Shown piece after piece: positions 12,385-22,771 of a stretch of DNA of 64,000 bases (positions within the stretch are counted from its first letter, which is position 1; each line of letters begins with the position of its first letter). The notes below the pieces were generated by a model that ran no database searches, was not told the DNA's origin, and saw only the letters and a list, made by a program, of their open reading frames with translations. The position numbers and the translations under genes were made by a program. The DNA is from Salminus brasiliensis. Taxonomy: Eukaryota > Chordata > Actinopteri > Characiformes > Bryconidae. Location of the stretch: the NCBI RefSeq assembly GCF_030463535.1, contig NC_132883.1, positions 33,335,873-33,399,872 on the forward strand, in the 5' to 3' direction.

Positions 12385-12495
12385 GCAAATCCCCGCCCCT
12401 CTCTTTCACCCATCCAATCGTATTTTGTTAGCAGCAGGCAGGAGTTTGACAGTTAATAGCGCCTCTTGTGGAGAAATCTCAGCGTGCAGGTGAGT
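12385..12495 (+). promoter_or_regulatory. Candidate promoter with a non-coding first exon and splice donor
   Basis: A small GC-rich island in AT-rich surroundings. It has a CCCCGCCCC-type Sp1/KLF box (12391-12399), a CCAAT box in ATCCAATCG (12412-12420), and about 70 bases downstream an excellent splice donor GCAG|GTGAGT (exon end 12489). No ORF is present. It could start a distal 5' UTR exon of slc32a1 or a non-coding RNA divergent from actr5. No transcript evidence is available here. Confidence 0.35.
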
Positions 12496-12499
12496 GCAG

Positions 12500-13980
12500 C
12501 GGTTGACGTTGGGAAGGTTTAACATTTGTTATTTGGATGAAGAAACAGTAAAATCTGAAGAGTTCCTTATAGTTCACTTGATTGTGTTTTAGCTTTGTGT
12601 TTTAAGCATAAGTAAATTAACACACATTAGCTACAGAATGATAACTCAAAACATGCACTATACCAATTCTTTATGTCTTAGAAATAATTTCATATAGACG
12701 TGGTCCTTGCAAATGTGCTTAACGTGAGGCACTTGTACACTGCATTATGATATCATATAATATAATGTCAGTTACAGTACATACATGTATTATCACTGAT
12801 ACACAATTAAGTAAGCAAGTACCAAGATGAGTTAGTCAGCTTCATTGAGAGAGGGACCTCAAAAGTTATCAAGACCTCAGAAAGTCTAGAGCCAGCTATC
12901 ATCAAACCTAGCTGATACAAAAAGTTCAATTGAACTATTTAGGCTTAGCACTGGCTGAGAAAGAATGACTGTAGTTTTTTTCCTTTCTCTGTTTCAAATT
13001 GCACATATTATGTATGCAGTAAGTAATACTATTGTAAAGCATGTAAAACTCTTTATGTCAGCTGTAATCCTTAATTTGTGGACATTTAGAACTTTATTTC
13101 CCTTTGTCAGGGCTAAATCATCTTTTCTGTGTGCCTGATTAGGAATCAATGTGCCATCTCAGTACACATCTGAGAATCGTTCATGAAAAAAAGCAGGCTG
13201 CATTCAAAGTCAGATTAGATGTCAAGAAAACAGTCGCACCGTTTTACATTTAGAATGACAGATAAAAAACAGATACTAACATCAGCCCATTTTGAATTCT
13301 GTGCATTTAGGCTACAGGCAGTACATGCTGCTTCCTGTCGTTCTTGACTAACTGGTAAGGGTAACATTTCAATAGACTTAACCTAACTGTGGTTTGTTGT
13401 ACTGTACAATCCTGTATTAGTATAACCACAATAAAATGGAATAGGAATGAATCATTTTAATGTAGATTAATGCAGCAGCTGGCTTTGATGAACGGGGGAG
13501 AACAGAAAACAATGGAGCCCATGGACAGTTACTCAAAGAGAAAGAGAGAGTGAGAGAGAGAGAGACCAGGTGAAATACTTCTATTTCATTTTCTCTCTTT
13601 TCCGCTTTGTACAAAAGAGTGAAGCAAGTGAGGACTGATTGGTTACACACACTGCACATCATCTCCTCATCATTTCACTGTGTGTGTATGTGATATATGT
13701 GATAAAACATGGTTTATATTAGAAACTTCTCACTACATTCAACTGCAGTGTAACAATCTAAGCACCCTATATATACATAGAAATGAATTACAGTTCAAAT
13801 ATTACAACTAAAGGCAACACACAACTGGTATGACTGGAATAGGCTGCATGCCCCAGAAATGAATATTATTGGATATTTCAGTAAAGCAGGAAAAATGTAA
13901 GGTTAACACAGTAACTTGGCTGGCTTTACATCACTACACTGTCCATGGAATCAAAAGACCTGAGCGATGGATGTAGTAAC
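12500..13980. other. Intergenic stretch, nothing recognised
   Basis: AT-rich DNA with no supported exon, RNA gene or transposon end that I recognise. A short GA run lies at about 13537-13564. Confidence 0.4.
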
Positions 13981-13982
13981 AT

Positions 13983-13987
13983 TGTGT

Positions 13988-14026
<39 letters not shown>
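13983..14026. repeat. (GT)n microsatellite
   Basis: About 20 GT units with one TA interruption. It is paired with a (CA)n tract 100 bases downstream. Confidence 0.95.
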
Positions 14027-14028
<2 letters not shown>

Positions 14029-14120
14029 CTCTACAGTTCAGTGCTCAGGCATAAAGATGTGGCTGAATCAGCCCACAGTGACGTTAATGAGCGGAACTAG
14101 GTCATCTCAGCTGAGACGAA

Positions 14121-14126
14121 CACACA

Positions 14127-14157
<31 letters not shown>
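14121..14157. repeat. (CA)n microsatellite
   Basis: About 17 CA units with one AA interruption, followed at once by GTGTGT. Confidence 0.95.
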
Positions 14158-14160
<3 letters not shown>

Positions 14161-14290
14161 TGTATTCTCCCACACATTCATGAACCCAGCAGGCACGAAG
14201 GGACAGTGGTCTGGATGGAACACATGGAGCCCACGCATGTGTCACATGGAGGGAGTGAGAGACAGAAGAAAGGAGAATATATTTTTCCTC

Positions 14291-14296
14291 ACTCTT

Positions 14297-14327
<31 letters not shown>

Positions 14328-14329
14328 AT
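14291..14329. repeat. (CT)n tract
   Basis: Imperfect CT dinucleotide repeat. The two ORFs running through it are low complexity. Confidence 0.9.
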
Positions 14330-14436
14330 CCCTCTATTTTTACCCCTGTTTTGTGGTCTTAATAATAATAAAAATAACAGTAATTATAATAATCATCATC
14401 ATCATATGGACAAGTATTTTCTTCTTCTTCGCAATG

Positions 14437-14438
14437 TA

Positions 14439-14480
<42 letters not shown>

Positions 14481-14481
14481 T
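14437..14481. repeat. (ATT)n microsatellite
   Basis: About 14 uninterrupted ATT units. Confidence 0.95.
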
Positions 14482-14803
14482 AAAGACCCATATCAAGGGA
14501 GTTTAAGGATAAAGACCAAGTTGGGAAATGGACAATTGAAATTTATTTTTGGTACATAAATCCACACACTATATTAAAAAATGAATATAATGTCAAAAAT
14601 ATATGTTGTAGACATATAGATATAGATAGAGAGATCTTTTTTGGCATTGTTGATATTGATGTTATGCTATTATAAATACTATTATGCATAAATCTGTCTT
14701 TAAGTAGTAAGTAAGGTCTAAAGGTCTAATTAAGTATGCATATGTCTTTCCCTCACTCATTTTTTTATACATACATATATAGTCATATTTTCCTCTCATA
14801 TTC

Positions 14804-14808
14804 ATATA

Positions 14809-14880
<72 letters not shown>
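14804..14880. repeat. (AT)n microsatellite
   Basis: More than 30 AT units with one early interruption; self-complementary and likely unstable. Confidence 0.95.
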
Positions 14881-14882
<2 letters not shown>

Positions 14883-14959
14883 ATGTGTGCCAGTTGTAAC
14901 TTGTAACTAGAACTTACTCATTCTGTATATATACAAAATGCCACTTTTAATGAATACTA

Positions 14960-15600
14960 CAGTTTCAGAATTATTCAACCTCTTCAAGACAAACATCTTT
15001 AGTGATTAGTAGAGCACCCTGTTACTGCAAATAACCTGCAGCAAATGTGATGCACAGCCAGACATCAGCTTCTAGCCCACTTCTCATGGACAGTGGCTTC
15101 CAGTTCACTAATGTTACTGGGTTTGCGTGCTGCAACCATCTTCTTCACATTCCACCAAAAATTTTGTAAGGGTTCAAGTCAAGCAACTGTGACGACCACT
15201 CCAGAATCTTCCAGGACTTCTTATGAAACCCACCTTTGGTGGACTTTGAGGTATGCTTGAGATCATTATGCTTTTGGAAGGTCCAGTGAGGCCCAGGCTG
15301 TTGCTTTGTCACAGAAGACATGATGTTTTCTCAGAGAATTCCCTGATATTTGATTAAATCCATCTTGCGTAGCAAGTTGTGGCATATTCTTTGTTCTTCC
15401 GCCTCCAGACATGAAACTAATCCATAGTTTAATTGCTCCACAGAACAGAATCCCACAACTTTTATGGCTTATTTATTTGGTTTTGAGCAGACTTTTCTTG
15501 TGCTTTTGGATCAGTAGAGGTGTATGGGGTATGGAGACCTTGTCTTACTGTGCATACTGATACCTCAGTGCCTGTCTTTTGCGGTCACTCAAGGGTTTTT
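14960..15600 (-). mobile_element. Decayed Tc1/mariner transposon copy (minus orientation)
   Basis: The left end reads ACAGTTTCAGAATTATTCAACC, the complement of the right end of the copy at 42 kb. Inside, the + strand matches the reversed transposase text of a common fish Tc1-like family: AGGTATGCTTGAGATCATTATG (about 15250), GAAGGTCCAGTGAGGCCCAGG (about 15278), CACAGAACAGAATCCCACAAC (about 15438). Many indels and stops are present and the right end is not clear. Non-functional. Confidence 0.75.
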
Positions 15601-15724
15601 AAACACCTGCCTCCTTTAACTAAACACATACAACTGACGAAATAATTTGTAAAATGTATTTAATATAGATTTAGCAGTGAGATTAAGGAAGGACATCCCC
15701 ACATTTTTGTTACTTAAATGCCTA

Positions 15725-15990
15725 AAATTAGAATCTGCAACCTCAGACATTTAGTTTGTTTTGCTCTTGTTTTTTGAAGATCCAATGGCGATATCCAAAT
15801 AGCTTTCTCAGGCCTTCAGAAAGAGGGTTCTAGATGCATATGACTCTAGGAAGTGGTTCCAAAAATTGTAAGAACAATTAGAAATCAGCTGTTCAACTTA
15901 AATCAGGCCGTCAGGTAGCTCTTGCCATAAATTATGTTAAAGTAGAGAATCTACCATCAGAAAGAGACCGTGTGTTTTTCTGCCTTATTT
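15725..15990 (+). mobile_element. Fragment of a second Tc1-like family
   Basis: Contains a start-codon region and GGCCTTCAGAAAGA...GATGCATATGA... that correspond to the N-terminal helix-turn-helix part of a Tc1-type transposase. The same family occurs at 63.45-63.72 kb (shared GAGGCCTTCAGAAAGA context). Only the 5' part is recognisable. Confidence 0.55.
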
Positions 15991-16151
15991 ATTGGTTCTG
16001 TATAGTTTCATGTTTTTGCACCTTACTTTTGCTGTTATTATCACTGTCATTAATAGTAGTATTAGTAGCAGCAGTAGTAGTGATAAATAATCTGATGTGT
16101 TGAATAAACCCATTATATGATCATATCATTCAGCAGTTACAATACATGTTG

Positions 16152-16152
16152 A

Positions 16153-16183
<31 letters not shown>

Positions 16184-16599
16184 AGTTCATGTTTTGCTGT
16201 AACAGATTGTGTTATGAGCCCGAGGCAGAAAATGAGGTGAAAGCGAACCACATAAAAAATGAAAGCTCAAACACACTGCTGCAAAAAGACCTGCATATCC
16301 TACAGCCCCGCATGCAGCAGATACAGTCTAATAGTGAACACGCTTACACACACACACACACACACACGAAGAAAGTGACACACTAACCAAGGCGTGTTCC
16401 ATCGCTCTCTTTCCATTTCTTTCTCTGACACATAGCCCCCCCACCCACACACACACATTTGCCCTTGCACCACTGCCCCCCCCACACACATATACACACA
16501 AACACGCTGTCATTTCCACTCGCCTCAGTTTCATGCCCTGTAAGCAAACAGACCTTTCTGTGCTATTCTGACTAATGTGTTAGTGCACCTGTCAGTTTG

Positions 16600-16640
<41 letters not shown>
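16152..16640. repeat. Cluster of GT/CA microsatellites
   Basis: (GT)n at 16152-16180, (CA)n at 16345-16367, CA-rich patches at 16443-16505 and (GT)n at 16602-16640, in alternating orientation within 0.5 kb. The short ORFs here are read-through of these repeats. Confidence 0.9.
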
Positions 16641-16642
<2 letters not shown>

Positions 16643-16904
16643 CTGTGTGTGAATATGAATGCATGCTTTGATAAATTGCAGCTCTAAACTGATCAGATGA
16701 TAAACCTGTGGTTCTTCACTCAATGCTGAACCGAGAGAGTCCTTGAGTCTCAGCACTGTGACGCTTTTGGGTAGCTGTCAGGAGCAATAGCCTCAGCAGC
16801 ACTAGGGCTGATTTGGGGGGCTGTTGAAATCGACAGTGGAATTTTAAATTGACAGTAGAAATTAAAAGCTGCTCGGATGTTTAAAGCTGGTGTGTTGGTC
16901 TATT

Positions 16905-17315
16905 CAGCCGTATTGTCTCGCGCGTGGAGCGTTAGTGCTGAGCTTTCTGCACGTGTCCTTATCTTAAAGCCCCCACACACACCCAGCCCTCCGCCAATTA
17001 CCGCCGCCATGGCAACTATCGGAGGGGTTGCCCCCCAGACACGAGCTGCCTAATCCACGGGCACACATACACAAAACGCGAGCGCGCTCACTCACAAACC
17101 ACTCACAGACCCCTACCCACCGCCGCCGCCCACGTCCACCCCCAGCCTTAATTCATCTCTTTTCTACAACTTGCAGGAATAATCTTTAGTCACCCAAAGC
17201 TCGCTACCTCACCATGGAAACCTCCTTTGATGTTAGACGCACGTGCTGCTCAAGTGTCCTAATCTGCATCCTCGTGCTTTAGCAGCACAACTTCAAATAC
17301 GATTAATTATCCGCC
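16905..17315 (+). promoter_or_regulatory. GC-rich candidate conserved regulatory element upstream of slc32a1
   Basis: About 400 bases with clearly higher GC and few low-complexity runs, between AT-rich flanks, roughly 3 kb upstream of slc32a1. It contains homeodomain-type cores (CCAATTACC at about 16994, GATTAATTATCC at about 17301), an RFX half-site CCATGGCAAC (17007-17016) and a related CCATGGAAAC (17212-17221). There is no ORF or splice-site pair. Enhancer function is inferred from composition and location only. Confidence 0.3.
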
Positions 17316-17840
17316 ATAATTCAATCAAGTAAAATAAAAAACACATTTAAAATAAATAAAATAAAATTAATATAATAAATAAAATTAATATAATAAACTT
17401 AACGTATGTTTAATGAATGTAGAACTAATTATCTCGCTAAATTCTAAAGAAAGGGTTCTTCTTCTTCTTCTTCTTCTTATTTGTGATTGTATATATTTTA
17501 TACAGTACAATACAATATATAATATAATGTCATAATAATATAATGTAATGCAGTAATGTAATGTAATAATATTTTTTGTTTATTTTTTATCTTTTGATGT
17601 CGATCATGATACTGATGTTGTTTCTATTACAAATTTGCAATATTATTGTGTAATTAATTTGCAATTATTGCAAGCATTATTATGCATTAAATTGTCTTTA
17701 GAAATGGCTAGCTATAACCAAAATGAGCCATTAAAAATAATTGTTACAGACTAGAACTGGAAATGGAATTCATTTTGAAAGGCGGCTGTGTGTGTGTGTT
17801 GGGGGGGGATTGGGTTGTTTGAGTGAGATTGGGAATGGCG

Positions 17841-17909
17841 AGAAAGAGAGGGATAGAGAGAGCGAGAGAGAGGGAGAGAGAGAGAGAGGGAGAGAGAGAG
17901 GGAGAGAGA

Positions 17910-17960
<51 letters not shown>
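17841..17960. repeat. (GA)n / (GAGAGG)n long purine tract
   Basis: About 120 bases of GA with interspersed GGGAGA units. The two Arg-Glu or Ser-Leu ORFs over it are artefacts. Confidence 0.95.
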
Positions 17961-17961
<1 letters not shown>

Positions 17962-18040
17962 TTTTTACTTTTTCTGACCCAAAGTATTGCTCCGGGTTTC
18001 GCCTATGATGGGGGAGGGTGGCTGAGTCACATGCAGAAAG

Positions 18041-18042
<2 letters not shown>

Positions 18043-18085
<43 letters not shown>
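18043..18085. repeat. (GA)n microsatellite
   Basis: About 21 uninterrupted GA units, 85 bases after the previous purine tract and in the same orientation. Confidence 0.95.
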
Positions 18086-18087
<2 letters not shown>

Positions 18088-18702
18088 CAAATGGCAGCTG
18101 GCAAAGTAACATAAGCGAACCATGAAAACATGCGGAACTTTCTCTGTCCTCTGGGTTGCTGCTATATTTAGAAGCAGAGTTGCATCTCTCCTCTTCTTTT
18201 AAGGTTAGGTCTTAGCCACGCGCACTGGACCGATATTTTTTGCACCACCACAGCACAGCTCATGAGTGTAATTAAACTAAATGTGAGATTAACATTTTAC
18301 AGCCTTTGCGAATATTTGATGAAATGGTGATAGCTGTACATCGACACTCTTGAAACCAGGCACGGTAAAATGTGTTTCTGTGTATATCTTAAACCAAGTG
18401 AAGGCTTATTTATTTATACCCAAATCTGATTTGACACATGTATTACCCTAGATGTAACCTTTAAAAAAATATTGAAAATAGTATAATAGTGAACCGCAGT
18501 AGAAGGTAGAGCGTTGCTTTAGGTTTGTATGAAGTGAGGACTGAGGGCCCATGGCGCAGGCTCCCTCCTGCCCCTTTCCATTTAACTAAAAGTGTTCAAA
18601 TCGGAGATGGCAAAGGCGTGGTCATGATTTCAGTGTTTGTGCTCAAATCACTCACAAGCCACCTCCAATGAAGAATAAAGACGCTAGGCTGTTGTCGTAG
18701 GA

Positions 18703-18723
18703 GTTGCTGACCATGGTGCTGAA
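18703..18723 (-). promoter_or_regulatory. RE1 (NRSE) element, binding site for REST/NRSF
   Basis: Read on the minus strand the 21 bases start TTCAGCACCATGG and end TCAGCAAC. This matches the canonical RE1 (TTCAGCACCATGG then ACAGCGCC) at 18 of 21 positions, with both half-sites at standard spacing. REST silences neuronal genes in non-neuronal cells. The site lies 1.3 kb upstream of the slc32a1 start, a gene restricted to inhibitory neurons, which fits its role. Confidence 0.75.
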
Positions 18724-19550
18724 TCTGAATCTGTGACCTTCACACTTTCATCAACAACATTAAAAGCTATTTGACTGTCTGCTGTTGTGCTCGTATTTTA
18801 TATGTGACTTTCATGCCACTCACTGAAAGGACTTGCTTCCATTTTGGGCACGAAAAAAAGAGCTCAGAGAGAAACTGAAGGGAAGCCAGCACTCGCAAAC
18901 GATCAATGTATAACAACATTCAGAAAAGAAGACAATTATTGCATCCCTAAAATCTTAGTGGTTTTCAAAGGGTATAAAGAAGGATACAACGGTAGGAAAA
19001 ACGCGTCGTAAAATTATCATTTACTCGAACGGCTACTCAAGTGTTTTAGAAATGATATATTTTTATGCACAAGCTCCTTTTATTATTCTCAGGTAACTGA
19101 AAATAGACATTTCTGTACACTATTCTGTACAGTATAATTGGATATTTTAAATAGATACACACACGCATATATGCTATATATATTGTTTGCATAATTAATT
19201 TCCCCTTTGCATAATTCATTTGCAGTATATATTTTTTTTATTATTATTATTACGAAGAATGCGTAAAATAATTGCACCATCTCTACGACAATGAAGATTA
19301 AGTTCTACTGCCAGCTTTGTTGGTCTATAAAAAGATCACGGCTTTCGTTCAATATGTCAAATATTTACACACTCGAACCCAAAAGCGTTTACCTATCTGT
19401 CCCTTGCACCCAAACACGCGATTGCTTGACCTGAGTGCGATATCACAGTCTTCTCTGTGGAGCTGGACCAAGCGCGCTCTCCGTGCGCCATGGCGCGCAC
19501 GGGCTTCACAGAAAATGCGCCCATCTTCTTCCTTACTCGCTCCTACTTCG

Positions 19551-19572
19551 CCCCCCCCCCCCCCCCCCCCCC
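19551..19572. repeat. Poly-C run (22 C)
   Basis: Homopolymer of 22 C on the + strand within the GC-rich region just upstream of slc32a1. The minus strand is a potential G-quadruplex. Confidence 0.95.
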
Positions 19573-20046
19573 TTACTTGCGCGCACGCACACACACATTC
19601 GTGCGCAACTGGCATTTGTCACTGAGGGAGTAACACACACTGCGTGGGTGTGAGACGGAAAACCCCGAATCGGTCGTGTTTTTGAACAGCTAAACGCGTT
19701 TCTGCTCTCTCTGTTCACCTGCGCTCGACCTTGGGTGTCTTTGGAAGCTCAGTTGGATGCAGATGCGCATCGAGCTCCAGAAATGCGGTCGCGTATCTGA
19801 GAGTGTGACGCGTGCTCACGGACAGCGGATATGTCTGTAACCGGACTAAACAAGACTGCAAAGAAAATCTGAATAACAAAACAGAGAGGAGAAGAAAAGA
19901 CATGCCTTTTGCACCAGGAATGGTAGAATTCGTCTGAATTTCTTCCACTGTTCATATAGCACAGAACTCTGTCTGGGTAAGACTAATTTCACACAGGTCT
20001 GTGTGTAGTTTTAAAACAATTCGTGCGCCGACATTTCATAACCACC

Positions 20047-22460
20047 ATGGCTCATCTGATACGGCACAAAATCTCCAACAAGATCACGAACGCGATGAAC
20101 ACGGCCTCCAACAAATCTCAGGCAAAGGTGAGCGGCGTGTTCGCGCGCATGGGCTTCCAAGCGGCCACGGATGAGGAGGCAGTGGGCTTCGCCGAGTGTG
20201 ATGATCTGGACTACGACTATAGGCAGGGCATGCGCATGGCCTCACTGCAGACAGACGAGGCAGGCGGGGAGGTGGACGGCGAAGATGGGCTGGACGGGGA
20301 CAGCCGCTATCAGCGGGATGGCACGGGGCCGCGGGGCTCGCGCAGCAGCACCGGCACGTGCGAGGAGCTGGGCGAGCAGGACAAACCCAAGATCACCGCG
20401 TGGGAAGCGGGCTGGAACGTCACCAACGCCATTCAGGTATACATTTGAGGGTTATTTATTAATTTATTTATTTAGGGTGAGGGGGGCTGGGTATTCCCTT
20501 AAGGTCCATTTAATACCAACCTTAAGGGACAGTCGGACATTTAAAAAACGTTTAAAAAAGATTTCAAATAATTTAGAATAGTCCAAAAAGACAAAGGAAA
20601 ACGGTTTTTTTTTCGTTTCTTTGTTTAACACTAAAACGATTTATATAAAACGATTTATCTAACAACTACGTGTTCATATTATGGAAAAAAGTCATTTGAT
20701 ATATCTATAAAATAAAAATAATCTCCTGAAATAAGATCAATATATTAAGCTAGTCTTCATGAAATTGGGAGTGTTTATTAATGTAGGTATTTATTATATT
20801 TATTGTAATTCATTCATTTTCTCTTGACTGGGTCTTAAGATTGGGTCTAGGCCTATTCCCATTGGATGTACTTTCCGTAATGGTCGCCTGGGACCGTTTT
20901 CTTTTATTTGGGGGGGGGGGGGGGGGGGGGTAGCACGACGTTCCCCATCGTGAGCCCAGAACACCCTCTCCATCATATCAAAGCCTTCTCGTTAATGGTA
21001 CGAAAATAATATTAATATGTGCATCTTAAAAATAGGCTACTAAAGATCAATAATATATAAAAGTGGTTGAAATGGTGGTCAGTTCACATGGCCACTAGAT
21101 GCGTCAAAAACACCTAAAAAATCAAGCAGGACACAAGGCCACAATCCTTGAGGAAGGGCAGTGAAAGGTTTTTCTCCCTGTCAGCCTCGCTCTTGCTGCG
21201 CTATCACGAAAGCCACCCCCCTCCCGCCCCTTTCCACCGACAACTAAAGGCCTCGCTTGTGTCTTTCCGCAGGGCATGTTCGTCCTCGGCCTCCCTTACG
21301 CCATTCTACATGGCGGCTACCTCGGCCTTTTCCTCATCATCTTCGCCGCCGTGGTGTGCTGCTACACGGGCAAGATCCTCATCGCGTGCCTGTACGAGGA
21401 GAACGAGGACGGCGTGCTGGTGCGTGTGCGAGACTCGTACGTGGACATCGCCAACGCGTGTTGCGCACCGCGCTTCCCCGCGCTGGGCGGCCACGTGGTC
21501 AACGTGGCGCAAATCATTGAGCTCGTCATGACGTGCATTCTTTATGTGGTGGTGAGTGGCAACCTGATGTACAACAGCTTCCCGGGGCTGCCCATCTCGC
21601 AAAAGGCCTGGTCGGTTCTGGCCACAGCCGCGCTGCTGCCCTGCGCCTTTCTCAAGAACCTCAAGGCTGTGTCTAAGTTCAGCTTGCTGTGCACGCTCGC
21701 GCACTTCGTTATCAACGTGCTGGTCATCGCCTACTGCCTGTCGCGCGCGCACGACTGGGCGTGGGAGAAGGTCAAGTTCTACATTGATGTCAAGAAGTTC
21801 CCCATCTCCATTGGAATCATCGTCTTCAGCTACACGTCGCAGATATTCTTGCCCTCCCTCGAGGGCAACATGCAGAACCCAAAGGAGTTCCACTGCATGA
21901 TGGACTGGACTCACATCGCTGCGTGCGTGCTCAAGGGCCTCTTCGCCCTCGTGGCCTACCTGACGTGGGCCGACGCCACCAAGGAGGTGATCACGGACAA
22001 CCTGCCAGGGGGCATCCGTGCGTGGGTCAACATCTTCCTTGTGTCAAAGGCCTTGCTTTCCTACCCGTTGCCCTTCTTCGCCGCTGTGGATGTGCTGGAG
22101 AAGTCACTCTTCCAGGATGGAGGCCAATCGCTTTTTCCTAATTGTTACGGGCCAGGCGGACAGCTCAAGTCATGGGGGCTCAGCCTGCGAGTGGCGCTTG
22201 TTGTCTTCACCCTGCTCATGGCCATCTTCGTCCCACACTTTGCACTGCTCATGGGCCTAACCGGAAGCCTCACCGGCGCCGGCTTGTGCTTCCTTTTGCC
22301 TAGCCTCTTCCACCTAAGGCTAATGTGGCGGAAACTTCTGTGGCACCAAGTGTTCTTTGACGTCTCCATCTTCGTGATCGGGGGGATATGCAGCATCTCC
22401 GGCTTCATCCACTCAGTCGAGGGGCTCATCGAGGCCTTTAAGTACAACATCCAGGATTAA
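20047..22460 (+). CDS. slc32a1: Vesicular inhibitory amino acid transporter (VGAT/VIAAT), complete, 2 exons
   Basis: This synaptic-vesicle transporter loads GABA and glycine using the proton gradient and defines inhibitory neurons. Exon 1 is 20047-20436 and exon 2 is 21273-22460; they join in phase 0 (CAG|gtatac ... ccgcag|GGC) to give 525 aa, the same length as human. The start ATG has a strong context (ACCACCATGG). The cytosolic N-terminal region (about 1-125) includes [20 protein letters not shown] and ends [18 protein letters not shown]. The amino-acid/auxin permease-type membrane core starts at residue 131 ([20 protein letters not shown]) and has about nine hydrophobic segments, including [19 protein letters not shown] and [19 protein letters not shown]. 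Exon 2 is strikingly GC-rich compared with its surroundings. The long antisense ORFs here are shadows. Confidence 0.97.
20910..20930. repeat. Poly-G run (21 G) in slc32a1 intron
   Basis: Homopolymer in the only coding-region intron; a potential G-quadruplex on the sense strand of the pre-mRNA. Confidence 0.95.
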
Positions 22461-22691
22461 GTCAGGGGAAGGCTGCTTTCCCAGCCCCGTCTCCAAATGC
22501 TCAGAAACTCTTCCTCTGGATGGCAATCAGCGGGCTCGCACTCAAATTCCCTAAATAAAAAAACTGGCCACTTCTTTGCTCTTACTTTTCTTGTCAAAAC
22601 GTGCAATATCTCGTGACCTAATAGTGTAATGATGTGCTTGTTATAATTATTTATTAATCTGCTTATTTATTTACTTTGTTGACACGCGAGC

Positions 22692-22697
22692 AATAAA
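22692..22697 (+). terminator. Polyadenylation signal of slc32a1
   Basis: AATAAA 232 bases after the stop codon, at the end of a moderately GC-rich 3' UTR and before the AT-rich transposon. A second candidate lies at about 22554. Confidence 0.6.
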
Positions 22698-22771
22698 GCA
22701 TTGAGAGATGGGTGCGCACAAACACCACTGAATAATTTCCAGTAATATGTACATACACTATAATGTACATA

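Noticed and set aside
17741-18112. Arg-Glu and Ser-Leu rich ORFs on both strands
   Set aside because: Pure translation of GA/CT repeats; no coding signal.
21306-21914. 202-codon minus-strand ORF
   Set aside because: Antisense shadow of the GC-rich slc32a1 exon 2.
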